DNA from: JAXDMK01 sp963790325
GTDB taxonomy: Bacteria > Actinomycetota > Acidimicrobiia > Acidimicrobiales > AC-14
Reading direction: 5' to 3'
Length of the DNA stretch: 64,000 nucleotides
Assembly: GCA_963790325.1 (NCBI GenBank)
Contig: CAWBNY010000002.1
Location: forward strand, 372,001 to 436,000
In this document: one piece after another, positions 1 through 9,446 of the stretch
Layout: every line of letters begins with the position of its first letter
Position numbering within the stretch: position 1 is the first letter of the stretch
Program-made: the position numbers and the translations under genes
The notes under the pieces: model-generated
What the model saw: only the letters and a program-made list of their open reading frames with translations
What the model was told of the DNA's origin: nothing
The model's database searches: none

Positions 1-2
1 CG

Positions 3-806
<804 letters not shown>

Positions 807-909
807 CACCCGACGAGGCCGGCCCCGGCCGCCGCCGCGAGCTCTGGACGCTCGACGACCTCTCCCGTCGTTTCGAGTCCAGAACGGGAGTTGGGGAGGG
901 GGTGGGCCG

Positions 910-1854
910 ATGAAGGTCACCGTCGTCGGGGCCGGGTACTACGGGTCCACGCTCGCCCTCCGGGTGGCCGAGGGGGGGTACTCCCACGAGGTTGTCATGA
1001 CCGACATCGTGGAGGGCAGGCCCCAGGGACTGGCCCTCGACATGATGCAGAGCCGGTCGATCGCCGGCTTCGAGACCCGGATCGTGGGGACGAACCGCTA
1101 CCAGGAGACGGCCGGCTCCGACGTGTGCGTGATCACCGCCGGTCTCCCCCGCAAGCCGGGCATGAGCCGGATGGACCTGCTCGAGACCAACGCCGCCATC
1201 GTGGGCGAGGTCGCCCTGCGGCTGGTGGAGACCTCGCCCGGCACCGTGGTCATCGTCGTCTCGAACCCCCTCGACGAGATGACCGCCCTGGCCGCCGAGG
1301 TCACCGGCCTGCCCCGTTCCCGGGTGATGGGCCAGGCGGGGATGCTCGACACGGCCCGCTTCAAGCACTTCGTGGCCGAGCACCTGGGCGTGTCGCCGTC
1401 GACGGTGGAGGCGATCACCCTCGGGTCCCACGGCGACACCATGGTGCCGGTCCCGTCGCTGGTGAAGGTGGGGGGCCGGCCGCTGGCGGAGCTGGTCGAC
1501 CCGGCCGCGGTCGACGAGCTCGTCCGCCGCACCCGCGATGGGGGGGCCGAGATCGTGGCCCTCCTGGTGAAGGGCTCGGCCTACTACGCCCCCGCGGCCG
1601 CGGCCGAGGCCATGGTCCGGGCGGTGGCCACCGACACCGGCGAGATGATGCCGGTGGCGGCGTGGGTCGACGGCCAGTACGGGATCGAGGGCGTCTACCT
1701 GGGCGTTCCCGCCCGGCTCGGCCGGGAGGGCGTGCGGGAGGTCGTCGAGCTCCCCCTCACCGAGGCCGAGCGGGCCGCCCTGGCGGCGGCGGCGGACGCG
1801 GTGCGCTCCCGCCAGGCCGACGTCCTCGCCCTCGCCCGCCCCGGCCCGGGCTAA
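910..1854 (+). CDS. mdh: malate dehydrogenase (LDH-like type)
   Basis: NAD-dependent oxidation of malate to oxaloacetate in the TCA cycle. The 314-residue protein has an N-terminal Rossmann motif (GAGYYGSTLA, residues 7-16) and an acidic residue (D32) after the second strand that favours NAD. The mobile loop LPRKPGMSR carries R81 and R87; an Arg at the loop position is what separates malate from lactate dehydrogenases in this family. D147/R150 and the catalytic H174 in GSHGDTM complete the active site. The length is normal. A purine-rich stretch (GGGAGTTGGGGAGGGGG) just before the ATG is a plausible ribosome site. The gene overlaps the stop of the convergent J-domain gene by 4 bp. Confidence 0.95.
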   Translation: MKVTVVGAGYYGSTLALRVAEGGYSHEVVMTDIVEGRPQGLALDMMQSRSIAGFETRIVGTNRYQETAGSDVCVITAGLPRKPGMSRMDLLETNAAIVGEVALRLVETSPGTVVIVVSNPLDEMTALAAEVTGLPRSRVMGQAGMLDTARFKHFVAEHLGVSPSTVEAITLGSHGDTMVPVPSLVKVGGRPLAELVDPAAVDELVRRTRDGGAEIVALLVKGSAYYAPAAAAEAMVRAVATDTGEMMPVAAWVDGQYGIEGVYLGVPARLGREGVREVVELPLTEAERAALAAAADAVRSRQADVLALARPGPG

Positions 1855-2390
1855 GGCCGGGACCGGCCCCGGACCATCACGAACAGGGGGGCGGCCACGA
1901 AGCCGACCCCCGCCACCGGGAGCAGGAGGACGGCCGTCGTCCGCAGCAGTGAGGACTGGACCATGGTCGACAGGAAGAACAAGCCCGCCGCGGCCAGGAC
2001 CAGGATCACCGGCGCCATCACGAACGAGTCCGACGGGCGCCGGGGCCGCGGGTCGCCGTAGGGCTGGTCGTCGAGTCCGTCGGGGTCGTCGGTGTCGTCG
2101 GGGAGTGGCTGCCAGTCCCACGACGGCCGGTTGGGCTGGCCCATGGGTCGGGGCGCCGGCTGCGGACGGCCGAGGGACGTGTCGTACGCCCGGCGGCGGG
2201 CGGGGTCGCCGAGGACGGCCCAGGCCGCGTTGAGGGCGGCCATGGTCTGGCGGGACCGAGCCGCGGTGGCGGCGTCGACGTCGTGCTGGGTGTCGGGGTG
2301 GTAGCGGCGGGCGAGGGCCCGGTAGGCGGCCCGGACCTCCTCCGGGCTGGCCGAGGGGGTGAGGCCCAGCAGCTCGTAGTGGGTGGCCAC
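1851..2390 (-). CDS. J-domain membrane protein
   Basis: 179 residues. Residues 1-70 form a DnaJ-type J domain (HYELLGLTPSASPEEVRAAY, then RRYHPDT containing the HPD tripeptide that stimulates Hsp70 ATPase activity). An acidic Pro/Asp linker follows, then two hydrophobic segments near the C-terminus (FVMAPVILVLAAAGLFFLST and TAVLLLPVAGVGFVAAPLFV) that should span the membrane. No zinc-finger or client-binding DnaJ domains are present, so it is a J-domain co-chaperone-like protein, not DnaJ itself. The GTG start is chosen because it lies 2 bp after the stop of the upstream SCP2-like gene and directly before the J domain; a longer open frame upstream is antisense-like low-complexity sequence. 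Confidence 0.8.
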   Translation of the reverse strand: MATHYELLGLTPSASPEEVRAAYRALARRYHPDTQHDVDAATAARSRQTMAALNAAWAVLGDPARRRAYDTSLGRPQPAPRPMGQPNRPSWDWQPLPDDTDDPDGLDDQPYGDPRPRRPSDSFVMAPVILVLAAAGLFFLSTMVQSSLLRTTAVLLLPVAGVGFVAAPLFVMVRGRSRP

Positions 2391-2392
2391 GG

Positions 2393-2770
2393 TCAGTAGG
2401 TGGTGACCGCCCGCACCGGCGCCAGCAGCGCCCCCAGGGCGGCGAAGTCCTCCTGGCGGGCGGCCAGGATGGCGACATCGCCGCCCAGCTTGAGCTGGCC
2501 GGCGGCGAAGGCGGCGGCGGGGGTGGTCAGGCCCTGACTGATGGCGGCCGCGCTCCCATAGGTCTCGACGATCTCGATGTCGACCGGCCCCTCGGCTCCC
2601 GGCTCCACCGCGAACCCGCTCGGGCCGGCCCGCACCACGTAGTCGACGTCGCCGTCGGGCCCGCCCGTCACCCGGTGGCGCACGGTCACCGGGCTGCCGG
2701 TGCTTCCAGGCCCATCCGGCAGGGCCTCCCGGACCAGGTTGAACCACTCCTCGCTCAGGAACCGTGCCAT
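2393..2770 (-). CDS. SCP2-like sterol/lipid-binding domain protein
   Basis: A 125-residue protein starting MARFLSEEWF, which is the usual opening of small actinobacterial SCP2 (sterol carrier protein 2) proteins. The middle follows the fold pattern (beta strands around HRVTGGPDGDVDYVVRAG), and the C-terminal part has the amphipathic helix and GQLKLGGDVAILAA segment typical of the family. These proteins bind lipids or act as small-molecule-binding accessory domains; the ligand here is unknown. Two more in-frame ATGs lie 9 and 12 bp upstream. It is nearly contiguous with the J-domain gene downstream and divergent from, slightly overlapping, the lipocalin-like gene. Confidence 0.75.
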   Translation of the reverse strand: MARFLSEEWFNLVREALPDGPGSTGSPVTVRHRVTGGPDGDVDYVVRAGPSGFAVEPGAEGPVDIEIVETYGSAAAISQGLTTPAAAFAAGQLKLGGDVAILAARQEDFAALGALLAPVRAVTTY

Positions 2771-2787
2771 CCGACCCATCATGGTGC

Positions 2788-3528
2788 ATGACCGACCGGA
2801 CCGATGAAGGCCGCCACCCGCCGGGTCCGGGGCGGCACTGGGAGGAGTCCTACGTCTTCGACTTCGCCGCCGCCGACGGGTCGCTGGGGGGCTACGTCCG
2901 TCTCGGGCTGCGTCCTGCGGACGGGGTGGCCTGGTACTGGGCGGCGGTGGTCGGGCCGGATCGACCGCTGGTCCTGGTGCGGGACGACGAGGTGCCCCTC
3001 CCCCGGGGTCGATCGTTGGAGGTGCGCACGTCGGGCCTCTGGGCCGACCACACGTGCGAGACGCCCCTCGAGCACTGGACGATCGGCCTGGAGGCCTTCG
3101 GGGTGGCCCTTGACGACCCCCGGGAGGCGTTCGCCGGCGAGCGGGGCGACCGCTGCCCGCTCGGCTTCGACCTGGAGTGGGAGGCCGCCGCCGTCGCCCG
3201 GGCCTCGGAGGGCGGCTACGAGCAGGAGTGCGTCGTCCACGGCGAGGCCCTGGTGGGGGCCGAACGCCTGGAGGTCGACGCCCGCGGCTGGCGCTCACAC
3301 CGGTGGGGCAAGCGGGACTGGTGGGCGGGCGAGCCGTGGGCGTGGGCCGGCGGTGCCACCGAGGTCGACGTCGTCGTCGGGGACGGGCTGATCGCGTCGG
3401 CCACGGTCGACGGTGTGGAGGCCACCGTCCTGGCCCACGCGCCGGTGGTCGTGCCCCATCGGGACGGGCGGGTGTGCCGCCTCGACCGGGCCCTCTGCCC
3501 GTTCGGTTGGGTCGAGGCCCTGACCTAG
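2788..3528 (+). CDS. conserved hypothetical, possible lipocalin-like fold
   Basis: A 246-residue soluble protein with no signal peptide or membrane segment. It is rich in Trp and beta-strand-like alternation (HWEESYVFDFAAADGSLGGY, AWYWAAVVGPDRPLV, GWRSHRWGKRDWW), reminiscent of the AttH/CrtC lipocalin-like superfamily, but I cannot assign it firmly. The start ATG at 2788 gives MTDRTDEGR and avoids overlap with the ATG of the divergent SCP2 gene; the frame is open slightly further upstream. Pairing with an SCP2-like gene hints at lipid or terpenoid metabolism, which is inference only. Its stop overlaps the 3' end of the convergent glycosidase-like gene. Confidence 0.6.
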   Translation: MTDRTDEGRHPPGPGRHWEESYVFDFAAADGSLGGYVRLGLRPADGVAWYWAAVVGPDRPLVLVRDDEVPLPRGRSLEVRTSGLWADHTCETPLEHWTIGLEAFGVALDDPREAFAGERGDRCPLGFDLEWEAAAVARASEGGYEQECVVHGEALVGAERLEVDARGWRSHRWGKRDWWAGEPWAWAGGATEVDVVVGDGLIASATVDGVEATVLAHAPVVVPHRDGRVCRLDRALCPFGWVEALT

Positions 3529-4598
3529 ACCGGCGCCTGCTCCGGCCCGCGATACTCGAACGCGTCCCGGATGGCGGCCCAGGCGTCGCCGTCGGCGGCC
3601 TGCCACGACCAGAACGACACCCCCGGCGCCCCCTTGCCCAGGGCCGTCCGCATGAACCGTTGCAACTCCTCGGGCGGGGGCACGCCGGCCCGGCCGCCCT
3701 CGGCCTTGCCGTCGTAGGCCTGGCCCACCGGGAAGACGGGCTTGCCGAACTTGGCCAGCTCGTCCATCGCCCCGACCACATCGGTATCGGGCTGGCGGTT
3801 GAGCCAATAGATCATGGGGGCGATGGCGTCGAAGCTCTCCACGATCTCGCCGTAGGGGTAGGTGGGCCGGTGACGGGGCGATGGCCGGGGGACGGTGGCG
3901 ATGAGGGTGAAGTCGGGTCCGGCGATCTCCCGCAGGGCCTGGCCGTACATCAGGGCGATCTCGGGGGACACGTGGCTGCCCTCGTTGATCGTCTCGATGT
4001 CGGCCGAGAAGCCGTCGAGCCGGTCGCCGTTGGGAGCGGTGTAGTTGATCATCGTCCGGGCCCGCTCGATGTCGGACGGCAGGGAGTTGCCCAGTCGGGG
4101 GAAGTCCCATCCGAAGACCAGGAGACCGGCGGCGTGGGCCTTGGGGAGGAACGCATCGAGGTGCTGGCGGGCGTTGAACCCGTCCCAGTGGGAGCCCATG
4201 CGGGGGTAGACGTGGGTGATCCCGGTGGCCTTGGCCTTGGCCACGATGGCATCCATGTTCCCGCTCTCGCTGCGGGGGAACTCGTAGATCCACATCCCCT
4301 TGCCGGTGGGCATGGCCCTGACCGCGACGGCGGGAGGGGCGGGGAAGGCCTCGGCCGGGGCGGGCGGGGGCGCGGCTGCCGGCCGGGCGACCCGTCCGAT
4401 GGTGAACCCCTCGGTGGCCGGCTGCTCGACGGCCACCGGCCCGTGGACGGCGACCAGCCCGAGGCCGGCCAGCACCGCGGCCGTGCCCAGGTTGATCCGC
4501 GTCCAGCGAGAGGAGTGCAGGGCCCGGACCCTCCGGGAGGCCGGTCCTGAGGGCGCTGGTGCCGGAGGGGTCTCCGGAGGCGCAGGTGTGGTGAGCAT
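3525..4598 (-). CDS. membrane-anchored glycoside hydrolase-like TIM-barrel protein
   Basis: 357 residues. A basic N-terminus (SRRVRALHSSRWTR) and a hydrophobic stretch (INLGTAAVLAGLGLVAVHGP) form a signal anchor, followed by a Pro/Ala-rich linker. From about residue 95 the sequence looks like a (beta/alpha)8 hydrolase: GKGMWIYEFPRSESGN, THVYPRMGSHWDGFN, LLVFGWDFPRL, GFSADIETINEG (possible acidic catalytic residues D and E), APMIYWLNRQ and PGVSFWSWQAADGD. This pattern fits secreted glycosidase-like domains that act on polysaccharide outside the cell. The substrate is unknown and no carbohydrate-binding module is visible. Confidence 0.6.
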   Translation of the reverse strand: MLTTPAPPETPPAPAPSGPASRRVRALHSSRWTRINLGTAAVLAGLGLVAVHGPVAVEQPATEGFTIGRVARPAAAPPPAPAEAFPAPPAVAVRAMPTGKGMWIYEFPRSESGNMDAIVAKAKATGITHVYPRMGSHWDGFNARQHLDAFLPKAHAAGLLVFGWDFPRLGNSLPSDIERARTMINYTAPNGDRLDGFSADIETINEGSHVSPEIALMYGQALREIAGPDFTLIATVPRPSPRHRPTYPYGEIVESFDAIAPMIYWLNRQPDTDVVGAMDELAKFGKPVFPVGQAYDGKAEGGRAGVPPPEELQRFMRTALGKGAPGVSFWSWQAADGDAWAAIRDAFEYRGPEQAPV

Positions 4599-4708
4599 CG
4601 CGTCGTAGGGCCTGTGGTTCGACCCTCGGCACCACGCTCGTCGTGGTCAGCCCGGCCCAGCCCGTTTCCCCCTCGTCCTTCAGTTTCGGCGCGCGGAGGC
4701 CCGATCCT

Positions 4709-5440
4709 TCAGATTTCTTTAAGAAATTTGGTTTGAGCGGCCTCGTCGGGGGTAGAAGTCGCCGCCCGCTTGACCTCCTGGATGGCCTGGGTGACCTTGA
4801 TGCCCCGGGGACAGGCGTCGGTGCAGTTGAACGCCGTCCGGCAGCCCCAGACGCCCGTGCGCTCGGCCAGGATGTCGAGCCGCTCGGGACCGGCGTCGTC
4901 GCGGGAGTCGAAGATGAAGCGGTGGGCGTTGACGATGGCGGCCGGTCCCACGTAGGCGTCGTTGGCCCAGTACACCGGGCAGGAGGTGGTGCAGGCGGCG
5001 CACAGGATGCATTTGGTGGTGTCGTCGAACCGGGCCCGCTCCTCGGGCGACTGGATGCGCTCCCGGGCGCCTGGCTGGTCGTGGGTGGTCAGCACCGGCT
5101 TCACCGATCGGTAGCCCTCGAAGAACGGCTCCATGTCGACGACGAGGTCCTTGATCACCGGCAGGCCCCGGATGGGCTCGACCGTGATGTGGTCGCCGAC
5201 GTCGCGGACGAGGAGCACGCACGCCAGCCGGTTCTGGCCGTTGATGACCATGGCGTCGGACCCGCACACCCCGTGGGCACACGACCGGCGGAAGCTGAGG
5301 GTGCCGTCGACATGCCATTTGACCTGGTGGAGGGCGTCGAGGACCCGGTCCGACTCGTCGACGTCGACGGTGTACGTCTCCCAGTGGGGCTTCTTGTCGA
5401 CCTCGGGGTTGAACCGCTTGATGCGCAGGGTGAGGTCCAC
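4709..5440 (-). CDS. sdhB: succinate dehydrogenase / fumarate reductase iron-sulfur subunit
   Basis: Electron-transfer subunit of complex II, 243 residues. The N-terminal ferredoxin domain has the [2Fe-2S] ligand set in SCAHGVCGSDAMVINGQNRL plus a following Cys. The C-terminal domain has CILCAACTTSCP and CRTAFNCTDACPRG for the [4Fe-4S] and [3Fe-4S] clusters. The start is GTG at 5440, one base after the sdhA stop, so the two are translated together. It ends with FLKEI. The 110 bp between this gene and the next one downstream contain no further reading frame of note. Membrane-anchor genes sdhC and sdhD are not adjacent. Confidence 0.95.
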   Translation of the reverse strand: MDLTLRIKRFNPEVDKKPHWETYTVDVDESDRVLDALHQVKWHVDGTLSFRRSCAHGVCGSDAMVINGQNRLACVLLVRDVGDHITVEPIRGLPVIKDLVVDMEPFFEGYRSVKPVLTTHDQPGARERIQSPEERARFDDTTKCILCAACTTSCPVYWANDAYVGPAAIVNAHRFIFDSRDDAGPERLDILAERTGVWGCRTAFNCTDACPRGIKVTQAIQEVKRAATSTPDEAAQTKFLKEI

Positions 5441-5441
5441 G

Positions 5442-7202
5442 TCAGTACTTCCGCTCCATCGGGAGGTAGGAACCGCCGACGACGGGCTTGTAGTCCAGGC
5501 GAACGGCGCCGGTGGCCGGGTCGCGGTGGGCGAGGGAGTGGCGGCGCCAACTCGCGTCGTCCCGCTTCGGGAAGTCGTCCCGGAAGTGGGCGCCCCGGCT
5601 CTCGGTGCGGGCCCGGGCCGTGACCACGAGGCATTCGGCCAGGTCGAGGAGGTAGCCGAGCTCGAGGGCTTCGGTGAGGTCGAAGTTGAAGACCTTGCCC
5701 TTGTCGTCGATGCGGGCCGCGGTGTAGCGCTCCCGCAGGCGGCCGACGGTGGCTTCCGCCTGCCCGAGGAGCTCGTCGGTGCGGAAGACGGACGCCTTGT
5801 CGGTCATCTCCGCCTGCAGCTCGGTCCGGATGTCGGCGACGTTCTCCGTCGCCCGGGACGACCTGAGGCCTTCGATGGCGGCCACCGTCGCGTCCTCCAC
5901 GCCCTTGACCGCCTCCGCGACCCCGGCCCCGCCCGCCTTCACGAAGCCGGCCATGGCCGCCCCGCCCCGCCGTCCGAAGACGACGATGTCGAGGAGGGAG
6001 TTGGTGCCCAGGCGGTTGGCCCCGTGGACCGACACGCACGCACATTCGCCCGCCGCGTAGAGGCCGGGGGCGACGGTGCCGTCGGCGTCGAGCACGACCT
6101 CGGCGGCCACGTTGGTGGGCACGCCGCCCATGGCGTAGTGGGCCGTCGGCTGGACGGGGATGAGGGCGGTCTTGGGTTCGATGCCCAGGTAGGTGCGGAC
6201 GAACTCGGTGATGTCGGGGAGCTTCTCGTCGATCTGCTCGGGCGGGAGGTGGGTGAGATCGAGGTGGAGGAAGTCCCGGGCCGGGCCGACCCCCCGTCCC
6301 TGGCGGATCTCGGTGAGCATGGCCCGGCTGACCATGTCGCGGGGGGCGAGATCCTTGACGGTCGGGGCGTAGCGCTCCATGAACCGCTCGCCCTCGGCGT
6401 TGCGCAGGACGCCGCCTTCCCCCCGGGCCGCCTCCGACAGGAGGATGCCGAGCTTGTAGATGCCCGTGGGGTGGAACTGGAAGAACTCCATGTCCTCCAG
6501 GGGGACACCCCGGCGGAAGAGGAGGCCGGGGCCGTCGCCGGTGAGGGTGTGGGCGTTGGAGGAGACCTTGAACATGCGTCCGAAGCCGCCGGTGGCGAAG
6601 AGGGCGGCCGAGCAGGAGAAGACGTGGACGTCGCCGGTGGCCTGCTCGTAGGCGACGACGGCGCTCACGCCCCGCCTGGGGTCGTCGCCCACGAAGGCCA
6701 CGTCGAGGACCTGGAACTCGTTGAAGAAGGCCACGCCCCGGGCCACGCACTGCTGGTAGAGGGTCTGGAGGATCATGTGGCCGGTGCGGTCGGCGGCGAA
6801 GCAGGCCCGCTTCACCGGCGCCTCGCCGTGGTTGCGGGTGTGGCCGCCGAACCGCCGCTGGTCGATGAGGCCCTTCTCGGTGCGGTTGAACGGGAGCCCG
6901 AAGTGCTCGAGCTCGATGACGGCGTCGATCGCCTCCCGGCACATGATCTCGGCCGCCGGCTGGTCGACCAGGTAGTCCCCGCCTTTGACCGTGTCGAAGG
7001 CGTGCCACTCCCACGAGTCCTCCTCCACGTTGGCCAGGGCCGCGCACATCCCCCCCTGGGCGGCACCGGTGTGGGACCGGGTGGGGTAGAGCTTGGTCAG
7101 CACGGCCGTCCGGCACTTGCCCGCCGTCTCGATGGCCGCCCGCAACCCGGCCCCGCCGGCGCCGACGATCACCGCGTCGAACGTGTGCCGGCGGATCTCC
7201 AT
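5442..7202 (-). CDS. sdhA: succinate dehydrogenase flavoprotein subunit
   Basis: 586 residues, the usual length. Residues 8-30 form the FAD-binding Rossmann motif (AVIVGAGGAGLRAAIETA). The flavin-attachment region RSHTGAAQGGM contains the His that carries covalent FAD in the family. Catalytic residues are visible in FQFHPTG, GERFMERYAP, HYAMGGVPTN and the Arg-containing GANRLGTNSLLD. It oxidises succinate to fumarate and passes electrons to SdhB. The ATG at 7202 is chosen because MEIRRHTFDAVIVGAGG leads directly into the FAD motif. A 50-bp gap separates it from a hypothetical gene upstream where sdhC/sdhD would normally be expected. Confidence 0.95.
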   Translation of the reverse strand: MEIRRHTFDAVIVGAGGAGLRAAIETAGKCRTAVLTKLYPTRSHTGAAQGGMCAALANVEEDSWEWHAFDTVKGGDYLVDQPAAEIMCREAIDAVIELEHFGLPFNRTEKGLIDQRRFGGHTRNHGEAPVKRACFAADRTGHMILQTLYQQCVARGVAFFNEFQVLDVAFVGDDPRRGVSAVVAYEQATGDVHVFSCSAALFATGGFGRMFKVSSNAHTLTGDGPGLLFRRGVPLEDMEFFQFHPTGIYKLGILLSEAARGEGGVLRNAEGERFMERYAPTVKDLAPRDMVSRAMLTEIRQGRGVGPARDFLHLDLTHLPPEQIDEKLPDITEFVRTYLGIEPKTALIPVQPTAHYAMGGVPTNVAAEVVLDADGTVAPGLYAAGECACVSVHGANRLGTNSLLDIVVFGRRGGAAMAGFVKAGGAGVAEAVKGVEDATVAAIEGLRSSRATENVADIRTELQAEMTDKASVFRTDELLGQAEATVGRLRERYTAARIDDKGKVFNFDLTEALELGYLLDLAECLVVTARARTESRGAHFRDDFPKRDDASWRRHSLAHRDPATGAVRLDYKPVVGGSYLPMERKY

Positions 7203-7252
7203 CCCGACGATCCTCCCACCGCCGAGCGGCGGGTGCGCGCCGTGCCGACTCG

Positions 7253-8002
7253 CTACGTCGCGGTCAGTGGCCCTTGGAGCGTGGCGTCGAGGATGACCTT
7301 GGACCCTTGGGGCGCGACCAGCACCTTGTAGGGGCCGGCGGCGAAGTCGATCGACGTGGCCGTACGGCTGCCCGACGCGTCGGTGACGGTGAGCTTGCCC
7401 TTGGCCGAGACCCGACCCGGGCCGGTGACCTCCAGCCGTTGCGGATCGAGCTTCACCACCACCCCGCCGGTCGTGTTGAGGACGGTGCGGCTGTCGGCCG
7501 TGAACGACACCGAGTCGCGGGACGAGGCCAGGCCGGTGGAGCCCACCGCCACCGCCGCCTCCGCCACGTAGGTGCCGGGGAGCAGCTTGCGGCCGCCCGT
7601 GATGGTCCACGTGAGGCCGGCCGGGGTGACCTCGACCACCGCCCCGGTGATGTCGACGCCCCCCTCGCCGCTCAGCGGCAGGGACGTGCCACCGCCCCAG
7701 AAGATGGTGGTGCGCTTGCCGTCGACCAGGGCGTTCTCGATGGTGCCCTTCCCCGAGCCCCGGTCGAGCGACGTGAGGGTGAACGGCGTCGGGATGGGTG
7801 CCGTCTGGGCGTCGTCGGCGGAGAGGAGCTCGATCTCGCCGGTGACGAAGGACTGCCCGGCGGCGGGGACGATGCGGGTCACCGGCACCCGGGTGGCAGG
7901 CGGGGCCTCTTCTCCCCCGCGAGCGGCGACGAAGCGGGCCGCGCTCACGGCCAGGGCGGCGCCGGTGAGGAGGGTCAGCACGTAGATGAATCCTCGGCGC
8001 AC
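7253..8002 (-). CDS. hypothetical exported or membrane-anchored protein
   Basis: 249 residues of unknown function. An N-terminal signal anchor (RRGFIYVLTLLTGAALAVSA) is followed by a long region rich in Thr, Val, Gly and Ser with alternating beta-strand character (TPAGLTWTITGGRKLLPGTY, DSVSFTADSRTVLNTTGG, GRVSAKGKLTVTDASG), like an extracellular beta-sandwich. No catalytic motif or cysteines are evident. It sits where sdhC/sdhD would be expected but has a single hydrophobic segment and no heme-ligand His, so it is not a cryptic anchor subunit. It is divergent from the MoxR-type gene with 26 bp between starts. Confidence 0.65.
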   Translation of the reverse strand: MRRGFIYVLTLLTGAALAVSAARFVAARGGEEAPPATRVPVTRIVPAAGQSFVTGEIELLSADDAQTAPIPTPFTLTSLDRGSGKGTIENALVDGKRTTIFWGGGTSLPLSGEGGVDITGAVVEVTPAGLTWTITGGRKLLPGTYVAEAAVAVGSTGLASSRDSVSFTADSRTVLNTTGGVVVKLDPQRLEVTGPGRVSAKGKLTVTDASGSRTATSIDFAAGPYKVLVAPQGSKVILDATLQGPLTAT

Positions 8003-8028
8003 GACCGGAAGGTTACGTTGGACCGGCG

Positions 8029-9429
8029 ATGTCCACCCGTCCGGCCACGATCGGCCAGTTGCGCCAGTCCGGCTGGCAGCCCCGCACCGTCAAAGACGAG
8101 ATCCGCGACAACGTCGCCCGACGCGTCGCGGCTGGTCAGCGGCTCATTCCCGGGGTCCTCGGCTTCGACGACACCGTCCTCCCCCAGCTCGAGAACGCCC
8201 TGCTGGCGGGGCACGACATCGTCCTGCTGGGGGAGCGGGGTCAGGCCAAGACCCGCATCATCCGCAGCCTCACCGGCCTGCTCGACGAGTGGATGCCGGT
8301 CGTGGCCGGCTCCGAGATAAACGACGACCCCTTCGGGCCGGTTTCGAGGTACGCCCGCGAGCTCATCCGGGAGAAGGGCGACGACGCGCCGGTCGAGTGG
8401 GTCCACCGGTCCGACCGCTTCGGCGAGAAGCTGGCCACCCCCGACACCTCCATCGCCGACCTCATCGGCGAGGTCGACCCGATCAAGGTGGCCGAGGGCC
8501 GGTACCTGTCGGACGAGCTGACCCTCCACTACGGGCTCGTCCCCCGCACCAACCGGGGCATCTTCGCCATCAACGAGCTTCCCGACCTGGCCGAGCGCAT
8601 CCAGGTGGGCCTGCTCAACGTGTTGGAGGAGCGCGACGTCCAGGTGCGGGGCTACCGCATCCGCCTGCCCCTCGACATCCTCCTGGTGGCCTCGGCCAAC
8701 CCCGAGGACTACACCAACCGGGGCCGCATCATCACCCCGTTGAAGGACCGCTTCGGGTCCCAGATCCGCACCCACTACCCGCTGGACACCACCACCGAGC
8801 TGGCGGTGGTGGCCCAGGAGGCGCGGCCGCTCGAGGTCGACGGCGTACGGGTCGAGATGCCCGCGGCCATGGCCGAGATCGTGGCCGCCGTCAGCCGGGA
8901 GGCCCGCCGCAGCCCTCACGTCAACCAGCGCTCCGGGGTGTCGGTGCGGCTCACTATCGCCAACTACGAGACGGTGGTGGCCAACGCGGTGCGGCGGTCG
9001 CTGCGGGTGGGCGACTCGGAGGCGGTGCCCCGGGTGAGCGACCTGGAGGCGATCCCCGCCTCCACCGCGGGCAAGGTGGAGGTGGAGACGCTCGACGAGG
9101 GCGGCGACGGCGAGGTCCTCGGACGGCTGGTGAAGGCGGCGGTGCTGTCGGTGTTCAAGGCCGTCGTGGCCCCCGACAGCCATCGGGCCCTGCTGGCCGA
9201 GTTCGACGGGGGAACGATCTTCCACACGGGCGACGACGTGGCGTCGGCCACCTACGTGGAGGCATTGGCGAGCCTGCCCGCGCTGAGGGCGGCGGCCCTG
9301 CCCCTGGCCGGCAGCGAGTCGCCAGGGGCGTTGGCCAGCGCGGTGGAGCTCGTCCTGGAGGGCCTCCACCTGTCCCGCCGGCTGAACAAGGACGCCGCCG
9401 GCGCCCGTGCCGCCTACCGGGGCCGATAG
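8029..9429 (+). CDS. MoxR / magnesium-chelatase-subunit-I-like AAA ATPase
   Basis: 466 residues. A P-loop variant GERGQAKTR (after HDIVLLL-type strand) is followed by a long insert and the Walker B / sensor region (GIFAINELPDL, then VASANPEDYTNRGRIITPLKDRFGSQ). This is the layout of the MoxR/ChlI branch of AAA+ ATPases, which act as chaperones that remodel a partner protein, usually one with a VWA domain. The VWA partner gene starts 17 bp downstream, so the two form a MoxR-VWA pair. Within the pair the ATPase probably drives metal insertion or conformational change, but the client is unknown. Confidence 0.85.
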   Translation: MSTRPATIGQLRQSGWQPRTVKDEIRDNVARRVAAGQRLIPGVLGFDDTVLPQLENALLAGHDIVLLGERGQAKTRIIRSLTGLLDEWMPVVAGSEINDDPFGPVSRYARELIREKGDDAPVEWVHRSDRFGEKLATPDTSIADLIGEVDPIKVAEGRYLSDELTLHYGLVPRTNRGIFAINELPDLAERIQVGLLNVLEERDVQVRGYRIRLPLDILLVASANPEDYTNRGRIITPLKDRFGSQIRTHYPLDTTTELAVVAQEARPLEVDGVRVEMPAAMAEIVAAVSREARRSPHVNQRSGVSVRLTIANYETVVANAVRRSLRVGDSEAVPRVSDLEAIPASTAGKVEVETLDEGGDGEVLGRLVKAAVLSVFKAVVAPDSHRALLAEFDGGTIFHTGDDVASATYVEALASLPALRAAALPLAGSESPGALASAVELVLEGLHLSRRLNKDAAGARAAYRGR

Positions 9430-9446
9430 GTCGGGTCGTTCACCGG

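Noticed and set aside
4725..4745. AT-rich near-palindrome (ATTTCTTTAAGAAAT) as regulatory site or terminator
   Set aside because: It encodes the last residues of SdhB and is better explained as coding sequence.
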